DNA of 14,784 bases from Hadesarchaea archaeon (lineage in GTDB: Archaea > Hadarchaeota > Hadarchaeia > Hadarchaeales > Hadarchaeaceae): the NCBI GenBank assembly GCA_003661465.1, contig QMWE01000012.1, positions 1 to 14,784 on the forward strand. Direction: 5' to 3'. Every line of letters starts with the position of its first letter. Positions within the stretch are counted from its first letter, which is position 1. Below are positions 7,500 to 14,733 of the stretch, piece by piece. The translations under genes were made by a program, and so were the position numbers. Under the pieces are notes generated by a model. That model was not told the origin of the DNA, searched no databases, and saw only the letters and a list, made by a program, of their open reading frames with translations.

Positions 7500-7994
7500 T
7501 CAACTTGTTTTTTGCGCGTTGTGGATCAAGTCGCAGACTTCCCTTACCGCTCCGGAGCCTCCTTCTCGTCTGGTGACGTATTTCGCGACCTTCAGTACCT
7601 CGGGCAAACTGTCTTTCACCGCTACAGGAAATCCTACGTATCTCATACATTCTATGTCGGGAAGATCGTTGCCCACAAAACATACCTCTCTTGGGGAGAA
7701 ATTTTCATCCCGTATTATCTTTTTCAGAGCTGATAGTTTGTCTTTACAACCAGTTATGCAGTTTATCTTCAACTTGGCGCACCGTTTTTTTACAACTGGG
7801 TTCGTTTCGCTGGTTATCACGATGCTCTTGACACCAATTTCTCTTAACTTGGCCAATCCGACACCATCCGATCTCCAGCAACGGATCATTTCCCTACCTT
7901 CCTGGTCGACGTATACCCGGTTATCCGTGAATACACCATCAAAATCAAAAGCTACGAGCTTTATGAAGCGTAATCCCCTAGGCCTGTTTTTCAT
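7500..7994 (-). CDS. KdsC-like HAD phosphatase, probable nonulosonate/ulosonate phosphate phosphatase
   Basis: A C0-type (capless) HAD phosphatase of 164 residues. AFDFDGVFTD supplies nucleophile Asp17 and acid Asp19, VITSET at 59-64 is motif II, Lys84/Lys86 fit motif III, and GNDLPD with Asp110 and Asp113 binds Mg2+. The tail GGSGAVREVCDLI is typical of KdsC, which hydrolyses Kdo-8-phosphate, and of relatives acting on Neu5Ac- or Kdn-9-phosphate. Lying tail to tail with neuB, it is the natural candidate for the next step. The frame is open upstream to 8093, but the extra 33 residues do not look like family sequence, and the ATG at 7994 has GGTGG upstream, so 7994 is chosen. KdsC works as a tetramer in known cases. 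Confidence 0.9.
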   Translation of the reverse strand: MKNRPRGLRFIKLVAFDFDGVFTDNRVYVDQEGREMIRCWRSDGVGLAKLREIGVKSIVITSETNPVVKKRCAKLKINCITGCKDKLSALKKIIRDENFSPREVCFVGNDLPDIECMRYVGFPVAVKDSLPEVLKVAKYVTRREGGSGAVREVCDLIHNAQKTS

Positions 7995-8075
7995 GTTTGC
8001 CACCGTTTTAGTCGATATAATCCTTGAGAAACTTGAATTTAAATCAACTGTCGTACAACAAAAAAAGGGGAAAAG
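7995..8075. promoter_or_regulatory. Divergent promoter region between the HAD phosphatase and HPrK-like genes
   Basis: For the plus-strand gene, the palindromic ATTTAAAT at 8037-8044 lies 32-39 bases before the ATG, good TATA-box spacing, and GGGG just upstream serves as ribosome binding site. For the phosphatase, the minus strand reads ATTATATC around 8014-8021, only about 20-27 bases before its ATG, which would imply a nearly leaderless transcript although GGTGG is also present. Assignments are by eye. Confidence 0.4.
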
Positions 8076-9059
8076 ATGAAGTATTCGATTCACGGGATAC
8101 TTAAAGTTAGGACAAATGTAACCGTTCCGATCCCTGAATATTTCCTAGATTCATTCCGTGGTACGCCGGATCTGACGATACTCTCCCGCAAAAAATTGAA
8201 TTTTCGGAGGCCTGTGGACAACAGGATACTGAAGGGAAACTATTATTTTTGGCGGGATGGAGATAAATTACTCATCGATTACGATTTCATGAATGCAAAA
8301 CTGTCTGTGGAAAAATTGTTCGGACGTACTAAGGTTGAATGTACAAATTCATTGAGACGATTTTGCACGGGAGAAAGTTGGCAAAACTTGGTCTTTGCGA
8401 TCCTATCTGTGAAGCTTATCCAAAAGGGATACACATTTATCCATTGTGGAGGATTGAGCTACGGGGGCGAGGGCGTTCTCATAGCTGGAATGCAAGACAC
8501 TGGCAAATCATCGACGGTTCTGTCACTCTTAGATGGCAGAGATTTCAAGTTTTTAGGTGACGATTTTTTGATACTGGGAGGACGAAGGATATACGCTTAT
8601 CCCAAGGAGGTTAGAGTATCTCCTAGGACGCTGAGGGGTAGGGTTGGGGGACAAGACCTCAAAGAGAAAATATTGAAAAACCGGTTGCTTACCACGTTTG
8701 TGGAGAGATATCTCAAAAAAGACATAACAAGATTTTTAAAAATACCGAGAAAGTACATCGTCGAAAAGTGTGACATCGGAAAGATATTTGTAATAGGGGG
8801 ATACGGTGAGGAAAAAGCGATTAGTGTGGATGCGGATAGAGCGTTGAATGCAATTTCAACTCTCTCCTTGCAAATGCCGAATCTCCTCGAAACGTACTTG
8901 GACATGTATTATCATCTCTTCGATGTCCCGGTTTTCAAATTGGTCAGGGAAAAAGAGAAAATGATCAGAAAAGCTGTTGAAACCGCGGAGTGTTTTGTAG
9001 TGACAGGTCCACATCTGGAGGGGTACTCTAGGGCAATTAAAAAAGTGCTTGGCGCCTGA
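8076..9059 (+). CDS. HPr kinase-like P-loop protein of unknown substrate
   Basis: This 327-residue protein has an HPr-kinase-like core. FIHCGG with His123 leads into the strand GVLIAG and Walker A loop GMQDTGKS at 138-145; LGDDFLIL at 160-167 supplies the acidic Asp162/Asp163 pair, followed by YAYPKEVRVSP. This His-GGxGVLL-GKS-x-GDD order is that of HprK-related proteins in polysaccharide and peptide-modification loci, not of bacterial HprK/P, whose signature loop and N-terminal domain I do not see. Authentic HprK phosphorylates Ser46 of HPr; no PTS component is visible here, so a small-molecule, glycan or protein substrate is more likely. The N-terminal 100 residues are unassigned. It lies between a NeuB-associated phosphatase and a glycosyltransferase, supporting a link to glycan synthesis. 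The ATG follows GGGGAAAAG. Confidence 0.82.
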   Translation: MKYSIHGILKVRTNVTVPIPEYFLDSFRGTPDLTILSRKKLNFRRPVDNRILKGNYYFWRDGDKLLIDYDFMNAKLSVEKLFGRTKVECTNSLRRFCTGESWQNLVFAILSVKLIQKGYTFIHCGGLSYGGEGVLIAGMQDTGKSSTVLSLLDGRDFKFLGDDFLILGGRRIYAYPKEVRVSPRTLRGRVGGQDLKEKILKNRLLTTFVERYLKKDITRFLKIPRKYIVEKCDIGKIFVIGGYGEEKAISVDADRALNAISTLSLQMPNLLETYLDMYYHLFDVPVFKLVREKEKMIRKAVETAECFVVTGPHLEGYSRAIKKVLGA

Positions 9060-9091
9060 TTATTTTCGATATATCCTTAAATCATAACTCA

Positions 9092-10207
9092 TCATTTGAG
9101 TTTTTGGTCGACTGATTCTAGATATTTTTGTTCCACAGTGTCGGCCACTTTTGTCCACGAAAACTTTCGGACGTGTTGGATAGCTCGTTTCTCTAATGCC
9201 GTCCTTAAGGTTTCGTTTTTCAAAAGATTGATCACCTCTTGGGCAAATCTTTTCGGTTTCCAGAAGGGCACCAATCTTGCAGAAGATCCCACACATTTTC
9301 TTATACCTCCAACGTCGGTCGCCACCACAGGCTTTCCCGCAGCGAAGGCCTCGAGGATCGATATGGGCTGTCCTTCGAATTCCGATGGGAGCACAAAAAC
9401 ATCGCAGGCTTTGTATGCTTGATAAACTTCCTTGTCTGGTAGATCGGGCAAGACGAGAGCTTTTATTCCAATTCTTCTTGCTTCATTTTTTAACTTTCTG
9501 ACGTAGTCTTCATCATCTCTTGCACCGATGAAGACAAAATGTGCGTTTATTTCTCTTTTGATCAATTTTCCACAATCACGTGAGAATCTGAGCTGCCCCT
9601 TGACCGGAGACAGTCTGCCAACTTCCAAGATCATTTCCCCATCGATGTGATATTTTTTTCTGAAAGAGTTACCGTTTGCAGATTTGATGGCTTGGATATC
9701 AACTCCGTTAGGGATGTAGATCGAATTTTTCAACCCCAATTTCCTGCAGAGATATAGGTCGTAATCGGAAACACAGAAGATCGATCCTTTTTCATTAGCT
9801 GCTTTTAGGTTCCGATCCGTTATTACCTTGTGGAATAGTTTCCCCACGTAGCTGTATCCACAGTTAAGCGAGCAACGAAGTCCGTGGGTGGTCACAAAAA
9901 AGTGTTTTGCGTGTTTGACCAGAAACGCCGAGAAAAGCGTATCGTGAGAATGAACTATGTCGTAATCTTTTACGGCGGTTCGGTACCCCGGAATAATCTT
10001 CGAGTCTATGATGTTTGGGATCTTCAATTCTTTGAAGGTCTTGACTTTCACATCGGGCCATCTATAACTTCCATTTGGTGAAAAAATGGTGACGTGGTGT
10101 CCGCGGTTCAGGAGTTCTCTAGAAAGGTGATAAATATGCTTTTGGCGTCCCCCGTACCGTAGGAATTCTTCATCAACCATACAGATATTTAAGGGACCGT
10201 TTTTCAT
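9092..10207 (-). CDS. Family 4 (GT-B fold) glycosyltransferase
   Basis: A retaining GT4-type glycosyltransferase of 371 residues from the ATG at 10207. The acceptor-side domain starts with NICMVDEEF and a glycine pair (YGGRQKH), as usual for GT4, and carries HSHD and TTHG. The donor domain starts near the IPNGVD linker and contains EVGRLSPVKGQ, LPDLPDKEV, and the EX7E motif in FEGQPISILEAF (Glu278 and Glu286), followed by GKPVVATDVGG. Such enzymes transfer a sugar from an NDP-sugar to a lipid-linked or growing glycan in the cytoplasm; donor and acceptor cannot be told. A TTG at 10219 in the same frame is a possible earlier start, but the ATG has GGGATGA before it and begins closer to the first strand. 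It converges on the HPrK-like gene, with 32 bases between stops. Confidence 0.93.
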   Translation of the reverse strand: MKNGPLNICMVDEEFLRYGGRQKHIYHLSRELLNRGHHVTIFSPNGSYRWPDVKVKTFKELKIPNIIDSKIIPGYRTAVKDYDIVHSHDTLFSAFLVKHAKHFFVTTHGLRCSLNCGYSYVGKLFHKVITDRNLKAANEKGSIFCVSDYDLYLCRKLGLKNSIYIPNGVDIQAIKSANGNSFRKKYHIDGEMILEVGRLSPVKGQLRFSRDCGKLIKREINAHFVFIGARDDEDYVRKLKNEARRIGIKALVLPDLPDKEVYQAYKACDVFVLPSEFEGQPISILEAFAAGKPVVATDVGGIRKCVGSSARLVPFWKPKRFAQEVINLLKNETLRTALEKRAIQHVRKFSWTKVADTVEQKYLESVDQKLK

Positions 10208-10395
10208 GTCATCCCGCAAGTGAATTTCTGGACATGGATTCTAAAAGATGTTCTATCGTACATGTAAACAAAGAACATTTGCATCCCACAGGTATTTTCT
10301 TCAGAACACCCTAAAAGGAAAGTTGATTTCCCCCATATGTCGCGTTTTTTGAGTAAGTTTTCATAATATATGGTGATGTAAATTACGGTGGTAAT
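10208..10395. promoter_or_regulatory. Divergent promoter region with nested palindrome
   Basis: This spacer separates two oppositely oriented glycosyltransferase genes. For the plus-strand operon, ATAATATAT at 10363-10371 lies 25-33 bases before the GTG, as expected of a TATA box, and GGTGG at 10387-10391 is the ribosome binding site. ATGTTCT at 10248-10254 and AGAACAT at 10272-10278 are perfect inverted arms around the 8 base palindrome TACATGTA at 10259-10266, with centres half a base apart. The element sits 41-71 bases before the minus-strand ATG, a possible operator. For the minus gene only a weak TATA-like TTTTAGAAT is seen near 10238-10246. Confidence 0.45.
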
Positions 10396-11499
10396 GTGAG
10401 AGTAGCGATAGCGCATGACAGATTGACGGACTTTGGTGGAGCATCCCGCGTAGTCCTGGTTTTGGCGAAAATTTTTCGTGCCGATATATACACGGGGAAA
10501 TACTCTCCGACTGAGACCTTCCCTGAATTGAGCAGCTTCAATATCGTAGGAATAAATCCTCTGCCTGAGCTCCCTTCCCCCCGCTGGCATCTTCTGGCCA
10601 ATATGCTCGACGCGACAAAATTTTCAACGCTCGATGAGGTCAGGGATTATGACCTTCTTTTTCTCTCGGGGGAGTGGGCCCACTTCGCATCGAAACAAAA
10701 TCTGCATAATATATGGTACTGCCATACTCCAAATAGAGCCCTCTACGATCTGAGGCCCACGATAAGACGGAGACTGGGCCCGATTTGGGGACCCATCTTC
10801 GAGGGCTGGGCCAAATTTTGGACTCCCATTGATCAAAGATCTGTGGGCAAAGTTAGAAATATACTTGCGAATTCCAAAAGTGTGAAGGAACGGATTAAGA
10901 GATTTTACCGGAGGGAATCCTCGGTGGTCTATCCTCCGGTAAACGTCAAAAAGTTCACCTCGAAGGGTTCTGAAGATTACTGGCTTTCTGTTCAGAGAAT
11001 AAAGCCGGAAAAAAGGTTGGAGATACAGCTCAAAGTTTTTGAAAAACTCTCCGGAGAAAAATTGATAGTGGTGGGAGGTGGAAAGGAGGAAGATGAGTAT
11101 ACAAAAAAGATGGTGAATTGGATTAGACGTCTTTCTAATGTTGAGTGGCTAAAAAATGTCACCGATGAGGAATTGAGAGAACTTTATGCCCACTGCAAGG
11201 GTGTCATTCAGACCCCGGTAGATGAGGACTTCGGGCTGGTGGCTGTGGAGGCTATGGCAAGTGGAAAACCATGTGTTGCCGTGGATGAGGGCGGATTCAG
11301 GGAGATAATCATCCCAAACAAAACCGGCCTGCTGATAAAAAAACCGTATGTTGCTAATCTTGCTCGCGCGATAAAAAATTTTGAGAAATACGAGTTCAAC
11401 CCCAAAGTTTGCGTCAAAATAGCCGAAAATTTTTCGGAAAAAGAATTCACCAAAAAAATTAAAATGGTGGTCAAGGAGGTTAGGTCACAGACTCAGTGA
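10396..11499 (+). CDS. Family 4 glycosyltransferase, WbaZ-like
   Basis: A GT-B fold glycosyltransferase of 367 residues. It opens with MRVAIAHDRLTDFGGASRV, the typical first strand and glycine loop of the WbaZ-like GT4 group, which contains mannosyltransferases of O-antigen synthesis. YCHTPNRALYDL at about 108-119, ILANSKSVKERI and VYPPVNVKKF follow the family pattern. In the donor domain SVQRIKPEKRLE is present, and EX7E is Glu277 to Glu285 in EDFGLVAVEAM, followed by GKPCVAVDEGG. It probably adds mannose or a similar hexose, but the donor is inference. GTG at 10396 is chosen because GGTGG lies four bases upstream and no residues before it fit the family. It is first of three same-strand genes; the next starts 22 bases after its stop. 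Confidence 0.94.
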   Translation: MRVAIAHDRLTDFGGASRVVLVLAKIFRADIYTGKYSPTETFPELSSFNIVGINPLPELPSPRWHLLANMLDATKFSTLDEVRDYDLLFLSGEWAHFASKQNLHNIWYCHTPNRALYDLRPTIRRRLGPIWGPIFEGWAKFWTPIDQRSVGKVRNILANSKSVKERIKRFYRRESSVVYPPVNVKKFTSKGSEDYWLSVQRIKPEKRLEIQLKVFEKLSGEKLIVVGGGKEEDEYTKKMVNWIRRLSNVEWLKNVTDEELRELYAHCKGVIQTPVDEDFGLVAVEAMASGKPCVAVDEGGFREIIIPNKTGLLIKKPYVANLARAIKNFEKYEFNPKVCVKIAENFSEKEFTKKIKMVVKEVRSQTQ

Positions 11500-11521
11500 C
11501 AGTTGGTGTCGGGGGAAAACC

Positions 11522-12343
11522 ATGAAAAACATCGATTATCGAGTTTGGTTCAGGACCTTTTCTTTGGTGAACAAAATTTTTCAGGAGAATGGCATTGACC
11601 ATGTCTTTATCAAGATGTTGCTGAATCCTTTCCACATGAGGGATGTGGACGTTTTGATCCCAAAGCTGTCGGATGAAAAATTGGCCATCGAGCTCCTCAA
11701 AAAAGCGGGATTCAGGCCGTACAGGGCTGGCAGGCTTCTCAACCCATGGAAGATCATCTGTGAAGGAGAGCACATCTCTCATTTATCGGTTGATATCCAT
11801 CCTACCGCGGAGTGGAACCGGACGATCGTGGGGGATGGGGTGGAGATCGCCGCTAGAAAGATCGTGGCGGAGGTGGGAAAAACAAAAGCCTTCTTGCCGG
11901 CTCCAGAGGACTCATTTTATCTCATCGCCACCCACGCGTTCTACCAGCACATGACCATCTCTAGGCCCGAGGTTCAGAACGGGATAACTCTGCTCTCGAC
12001 TCCGAACTTTTCCTGGGATCTTCTCAGGGGGGTAGCCGAGAGGTATGGAACCGCTGAGTCAATTTACGCATTTCTCTTGGCCATAAATCTGGAACGTCCC
12101 GGCTTGGTGGGGAAGAGCATCCTGAATGCTTTTTCCCGCGGATCTCCGGGGGCGCTGGTCGGCCGGTGGTTTGAAAATACCGAAAAGAAGTTTCCGCTTA
12201 TTGTTCCAAAATGGCTTGGATGTGTGTTTCCATCGTATAATCACACGAAAACTCTGATCGGGAAGGTCACCCCCAAAGACCTCGTATTCGACTTCCTCTC
12301 CCATTACATGCGTTTCGTGGGCGAAAGGGGAGCGCTTGTTTAA
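11522..12343 (+). CDS. Nucleotidyltransferase-fold protein (NTP_transf_5-like)
   Basis: This 273-residue protein resembles the uncharacterised NTP_transf_5 family of polymerase-beta-like nucleotidyltransferases. A first helix region is followed by HVFIKMLLNPF with Lys31, then RDVDVLIP with the acidic pair Asp41/Asp43, a helix, and LSVDIHP with the third acid Asp91: the three metal-binding acids of the fold. The rest is a helical region with histidines (THAFYQH). The classical GS dipeptide before the acidic pair is replaced by LLNPF, as is common in this family. No substrate is established for the family. In bacteria I recall relatives together with HPrK-like proteins in exopolysaccharide and peptide-modification loci, and here one lies two kilobases from an HPrK-like gene, between two glycosyltransferases. 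The ATG has GGGGG about eight bases upstream. Confidence 0.8.
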   Translation: MKNIDYRVWFRTFSLVNKIFQENGIDHVFIKMLLNPFHMRDVDVLIPKLSDEKLAIELLKKAGFRPYRAGRLLNPWKIICEGEHISHLSVDIHPTAEWNRTIVGDGVEIAARKIVAEVGKTKAFLPAPEDSFYLIATHAFYQHMTISRPEVQNGITLLSTPNFSWDLLRGVAERYGTAESIYAFLLAINLERPGLVGKSILNAFSRGSPGALVGRWFENTEKKFPLIVPKWLGCVFPSYNHTKTLIGKVTPKDLVFDFLSHYMRFVGERGALV

Positions 12344-12354
12344 TTTTTATCGTT

Positions 12355-13311
12355 GTGTCCCGTATTCACTTATGGGCGATATTCCTGAACGTGGCTTTCA
12401 TGTATCCAGCAAGCGGTATCAGCCCCCATCCGGCACATCTCGCCTGGGCGAGGTCCGTTGGAGCCAAGGTCGTGGAAACTCCGATGGGGGTGGGCCGATT
12501 CGATCGCCGGAAGATCGAGGGATCCGATGTGTTGCTATTGGAATCCCTCTACTGTGCGCCGTTTGCCAGAAGTTACAAAAGGGAACATCCCGAGTGCAGG
12601 GTCGTCTGCATAATAGCCGACACGAGTTTCTGGGGAAAAAAGCTCGGCGTTCTCAGGAGGATTTATTACTGGAGATATCTCGGCTCGGTCGACGGGTTTA
12701 TCGCGGTTTCCGAGCGAATAAGAAAAGATATCGGAAAGTACGTGGACGAGCCGGCCCTTGTCGTGAGGCCCTTCCTCGTGAACAAGTTCAGGCGAAAAAG
12801 ATCTGGGTTTAACAGAAGAATATTGTTCGTCGGGAACGAGGTGAAGGAAAAGGGATTTGACCGCCTGGTGGGGGCAATGAGGCACCTTCCGGATTTTGAA
12901 CTCTTTCTAGTGGGTGATTGTTACAAGAAGATACGCTCCAAGATGGCGAACGTACATGTTGAGGGCAGGGTCCCGATTCTGAGACCGTATTTCGAAAAAT
13001 GTTCGATTTACGCGCATCCCGCCGATTTCGATCCGTGTCCTTCCTCCGTGTGGGAAGCCATGTATGCGGGGCTGCTTCCGGTGATCTCGGAGGGGGTTGG
13101 TCAAAGTGAGCTCTTTCACGGAAACCTGAAAAGACTGGTGCTGAGAAAAAACGACCCAGAGTCAATTGCAAATAAGATAAGGGAGGTTCATGAGATGAGC
13201 GGAAAGACAAAATTGATCAAAAGATGTATGGATCTGGCAAGTCGGTACACAAAGGAAAAGAGCATCAAGGATTTCAAAAGAGCATTTTCGCGCCTGCTGG
13301 AAATGATGTGA
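12355..13311 (+). CDS. GT-B glycosyltransferase (GT1/GT4-like)
   Basis: Up to 318 residues from GTG 12355. The first Rossmann strand reads NVAFMYPASGISPHP. The donor half contains RRILFVGNEVKEKGFDRL, ELFLVGD and a motif beginning DPCPSSVWEAM in which Asp226 and Glu234 stand in an EX7E arrangement with Asp for the first Glu, followed by GLLPVISEGVGQSEL. This fits a GT4-type retaining sugar transferase with an unusual first acidic residue. The N-terminus is uncertain: no clear ribosome binding site precedes GTG 12355 (11 bases after the previous stop), the first 11 residues do not fit the family, and GTG 12391 or ATG 12400 are alternatives. It is last in the three-gene operon and ends seven bases from the stop of the opposing epimerase gene. 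Confidence 0.87.
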   Translation: MSRIHLWAIFLNVAFMYPASGISPHPAHLAWARSVGAKVVETPMGVGRFDRRKIEGSDVLLLESLYCAPFARSYKREHPECRVVCIIADTSFWGKKLGVLRRIYYWRYLGSVDGFIAVSERIRKDIGKYVDEPALVVRPFLVNKFRRKRSGFNRRILFVGNEVKEKGFDRLVGAMRHLPDFELFLVGDCYKKIRSKMANVHVEGRVPILRPYFEKCSIYAHPADFDPCPSSVWEAMYAGLLPVISEGVGQSELFHGNLKRLVLRKNDPESIANKIREVHEMSGKTKLIKRCMDLASRYTKEKSIKDFKRAFSRLLEMM

Positions 13312-13318
13312 TGTGCGA

Positions 13319-14284
13319 TCATCTTCCAGATATCTTTCCATATTCCGATTGGTACCACTTGACGAATATACTCGTTCCCTCCTTAAACCCGGTTTTTGGG
13401 GCAAATCCAAGCTTTCTAATCTTTGTGGTGTCGGGCAGCGTGTTCTGGACATCCCCAGCCCAAGAAACACCTCCTCTGAAGATCACCTTCGTACTGTTCA
13501 GCCCCAGATTTCTCAGGATATGGTCGACTAGCTCCTTTACCGTATGACTTTCTCCAGACCCGATGTTGTAGGCTTCCCCCTTCAGCTTCCCACTGGAGCT
13601 CACCAGAAGCGTGGCGTCTATCACATCTTCCACGTAAAGGTAGTCCTTTTTCTGCTCTCCGGTGCCCAGCACCTCAAGCCTGTGGCAGTCCTTCCGGAGT
13701 TTTTGGAGGAGGTCGAACATCACCCCCTTGCGCGAACGGGGCCCGTAGATGTTGTAATATCTGAGGGAGGCTGTTCGGAGCCCGTATAGGGAACTGTATG
13801 AGTGACAGTACGCTTCAGCCGCGGCTTTCGACGCTCCGTAGTTCGAAATCGGACGGAGTGGGTGCTCTTCCGGGGTCGGAACAGGGGCCTCTCCATATAC
13901 GGTTGAGGAGCTGGCGAAGAGGATGGTTTCGATGTCTGCCTTTCTCGCACATTCGAGCACGTTGAGCATGCCGATCGTGTTGAGTTCAAAGTCGTGAATT
14001 GGATCTTCAGTAGATCTGGCCACGCTTGACTGGGCAGCCATATGAAAAATAGAATCGACTCCTTCGCACGCTTTTGAGAGGTCATTCGGATTCAAGATGT
14101 CTCCACGTATCAACTTGAAGTCCATGTCTTCTTTCAGGGCGGTGAGGTTCTCTTCGTATCCGTTTGAGAAGTTGTCTATTCCTGTTACCCCCAGACCCAT
14201 TGACCTCAGTCTCTCTGCCAGATGGCTTCCGATAAATCCTGCTACGCCTGTCACAAGAACTTGCGAGCCTAGTTTTTTTGTCAT
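13319..14284 (-). CDS. NAD-dependent NDP-sugar epimerase/dehydratase, GalE-like
   Basis: An extended SDR of 321 residues. The NAD+ loop is TGVAGFIG at 12-19, and Asp37 in GIDNFS binds the adenine ribose. SSS at 125-127 and YGASK with Tyr149 and Lys153 form the catalytic triad. RYYNIYGPR at 175-183 and the later KDYLYVEDV and YNIGSG segments bind the nucleotide sugar and are typical of UDP-glucose/UDP-GlcNAc 4-epimerases, although UDP-glucuronate epimerases and decarboxylases share many of them. It would supply a second nucleotide sugar, perhaps UDP-galactose or UDP-GalNAc, to the neighbouring glycosyltransferases; this is inference. The ATG has GAGGT about seven bases upstream. An upstream frame on the same strand ends ten bases before it. 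Confidence 0.93.
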   Translation of the reverse strand: MTKKLGSQVLVTGVAGFIGSHLAERLRSMGLGVTGIDNFSNGYEENLTALKEDMDFKLIRGDILNPNDLSKACEGVDSIFHMAAQSSVARSTEDPIHDFELNTIGMLNVLECARKADIETILFASSSTVYGEAPVPTPEEHPLRPISNYGASKAAAEAYCHSYSSLYGLRTASLRYYNIYGPRSRKGVMFDLLQKLRKDCHRLEVLGTGEQKKDYLYVEDVIDATLLVSSSGKLKGEAYNIGSGESHTVKELVDHILRNLGLNSTKVIFRGGVSWAGDVQNTLPDTTKIRKLGFAPKTGFKEGTSIFVKWYQSEYGKISGR

Positions 14285-14293
14285 TCAGCTACC

Positions 14294-14482
14294 TCATAAC
14301 CTACTTGCCGGAGACATAAAGCCATGCCGATAAACTTGCTTTGCAGGATTATATTTTCCTTGGATTTCCTCACCAGCTTCCAACCACTTCAAATTTGGCC
14401 ATTCATCGTCTTCTTTAGCAGCTCCATAAGTTAATCCGTTTACACATTTGAAAAGATTAATAATCCCTCCGCTCCAGTTTCT
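14294..14482 (-). pseudogene. Unrecognised reading-frame tail upstream of the epimerase gene
   Basis: The minus-strand frame ending at TGA 14294-14296 is open from 14701, but only its last 60 codons look coding: codon choice is natural and the peptide (KCVNGLTYGAAKEDDEWPNL and on to NPAKQVYRHGF) has ordinary protein composition. Further upstream the translation becomes Pro/Ser/Leu-rich like an antisense shadow. No start with a ribosome binding site marks the good portion, so a truncated gene tail is likely, perhaps left by recombination. Its stop lies ten bases before the epimerase ATG, which would also fit an operon. I do not recognise the family. It is A/T-rich at third positions compared with neighbours. 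Confidence 0.3.
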
Positions 14483-14650
14483 CACCAGTGTCCGATGTCT
14501 GGGAATGTGTGGCTCAATCAAGAACGAAAAATTGTTATCTCGACAAGGTGGAGAAAAATCGAGATCAGGGCTGCTGATATTGAAAAATGGATCGGCGAGC
14601 TGAGTGAGGTGGATTTCGAGCGGGACAAAAAGACAAGGCTGGCCACATAA
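14435..14650 (+). pseudogene. Fragment resembling the C-terminus of an excisionase-type HTH protein
   Basis: This plus-strand frame is open from after a stop at 14432-14434 to TAA at 14648-14650 (71 codons). The first in-frame ATG is at 14495, with no ribosome binding site. The tail (RKIVISTRWRKIEIRAADIE, then KWI) recalls the wing and last helix of MerR/excisionase-type DNA-binding domains, where a basic Trp-Arg pair is followed by a strand and a helix of D/E-I-E-x-W-I type. The recognition helix expected before it is absent, so it is a 5'-truncated remnant if real. Codon choice looks coding. It overlaps the antisense frame described above and both cannot be functional genes throughout. Confidence 0.3.
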
Positions 14651-14733
14651 AGTTTTCCAGGAACTTGAAGCCGCCGCAGATGTCTGGGCGTTATACGCCA
14701 TTGCATTAAAAAGTTACATTGGAGGTAAAAAAG

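Noticed and set aside
7505..7512. T-run just after neuB as a terminator
   Set aside because: It lies inside the 3' end of the opposing phosphatase gene, is only six T residues and has no preceding hairpin that I could see.
7995..8093. 33-residue N-terminal extension of the HAD phosphatase
   Set aside because: Cys/Phe/Ser-rich, not family-like, overlaps the HPrK-like start, while ATG 7994 has its own ribosome binding site.
8076..9059. Genuine HPr kinase/phosphorylase regulating a sugar phosphotransferase system
   Set aside because: The protein lacks the visible HprK/P N-terminal domain and signature, and no PTS gene is in view; only the P-loop core is shared.
12336..12812. Plus-strand 158-codon open frame starting just before the last glycosyltransferase
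   Set aside because: Arg/Gly-rich translation overlapping the true glycosyltransferase frame, which carries clear GT-B motifs.
14483..14701. Upstream part of the minus-strand frame ending at 14294
   Set aside because: Translation here is Pro/Ser/Leu/Phe-rich and exactly antisense to a better plus-strand frame, so it reads as a shadow.
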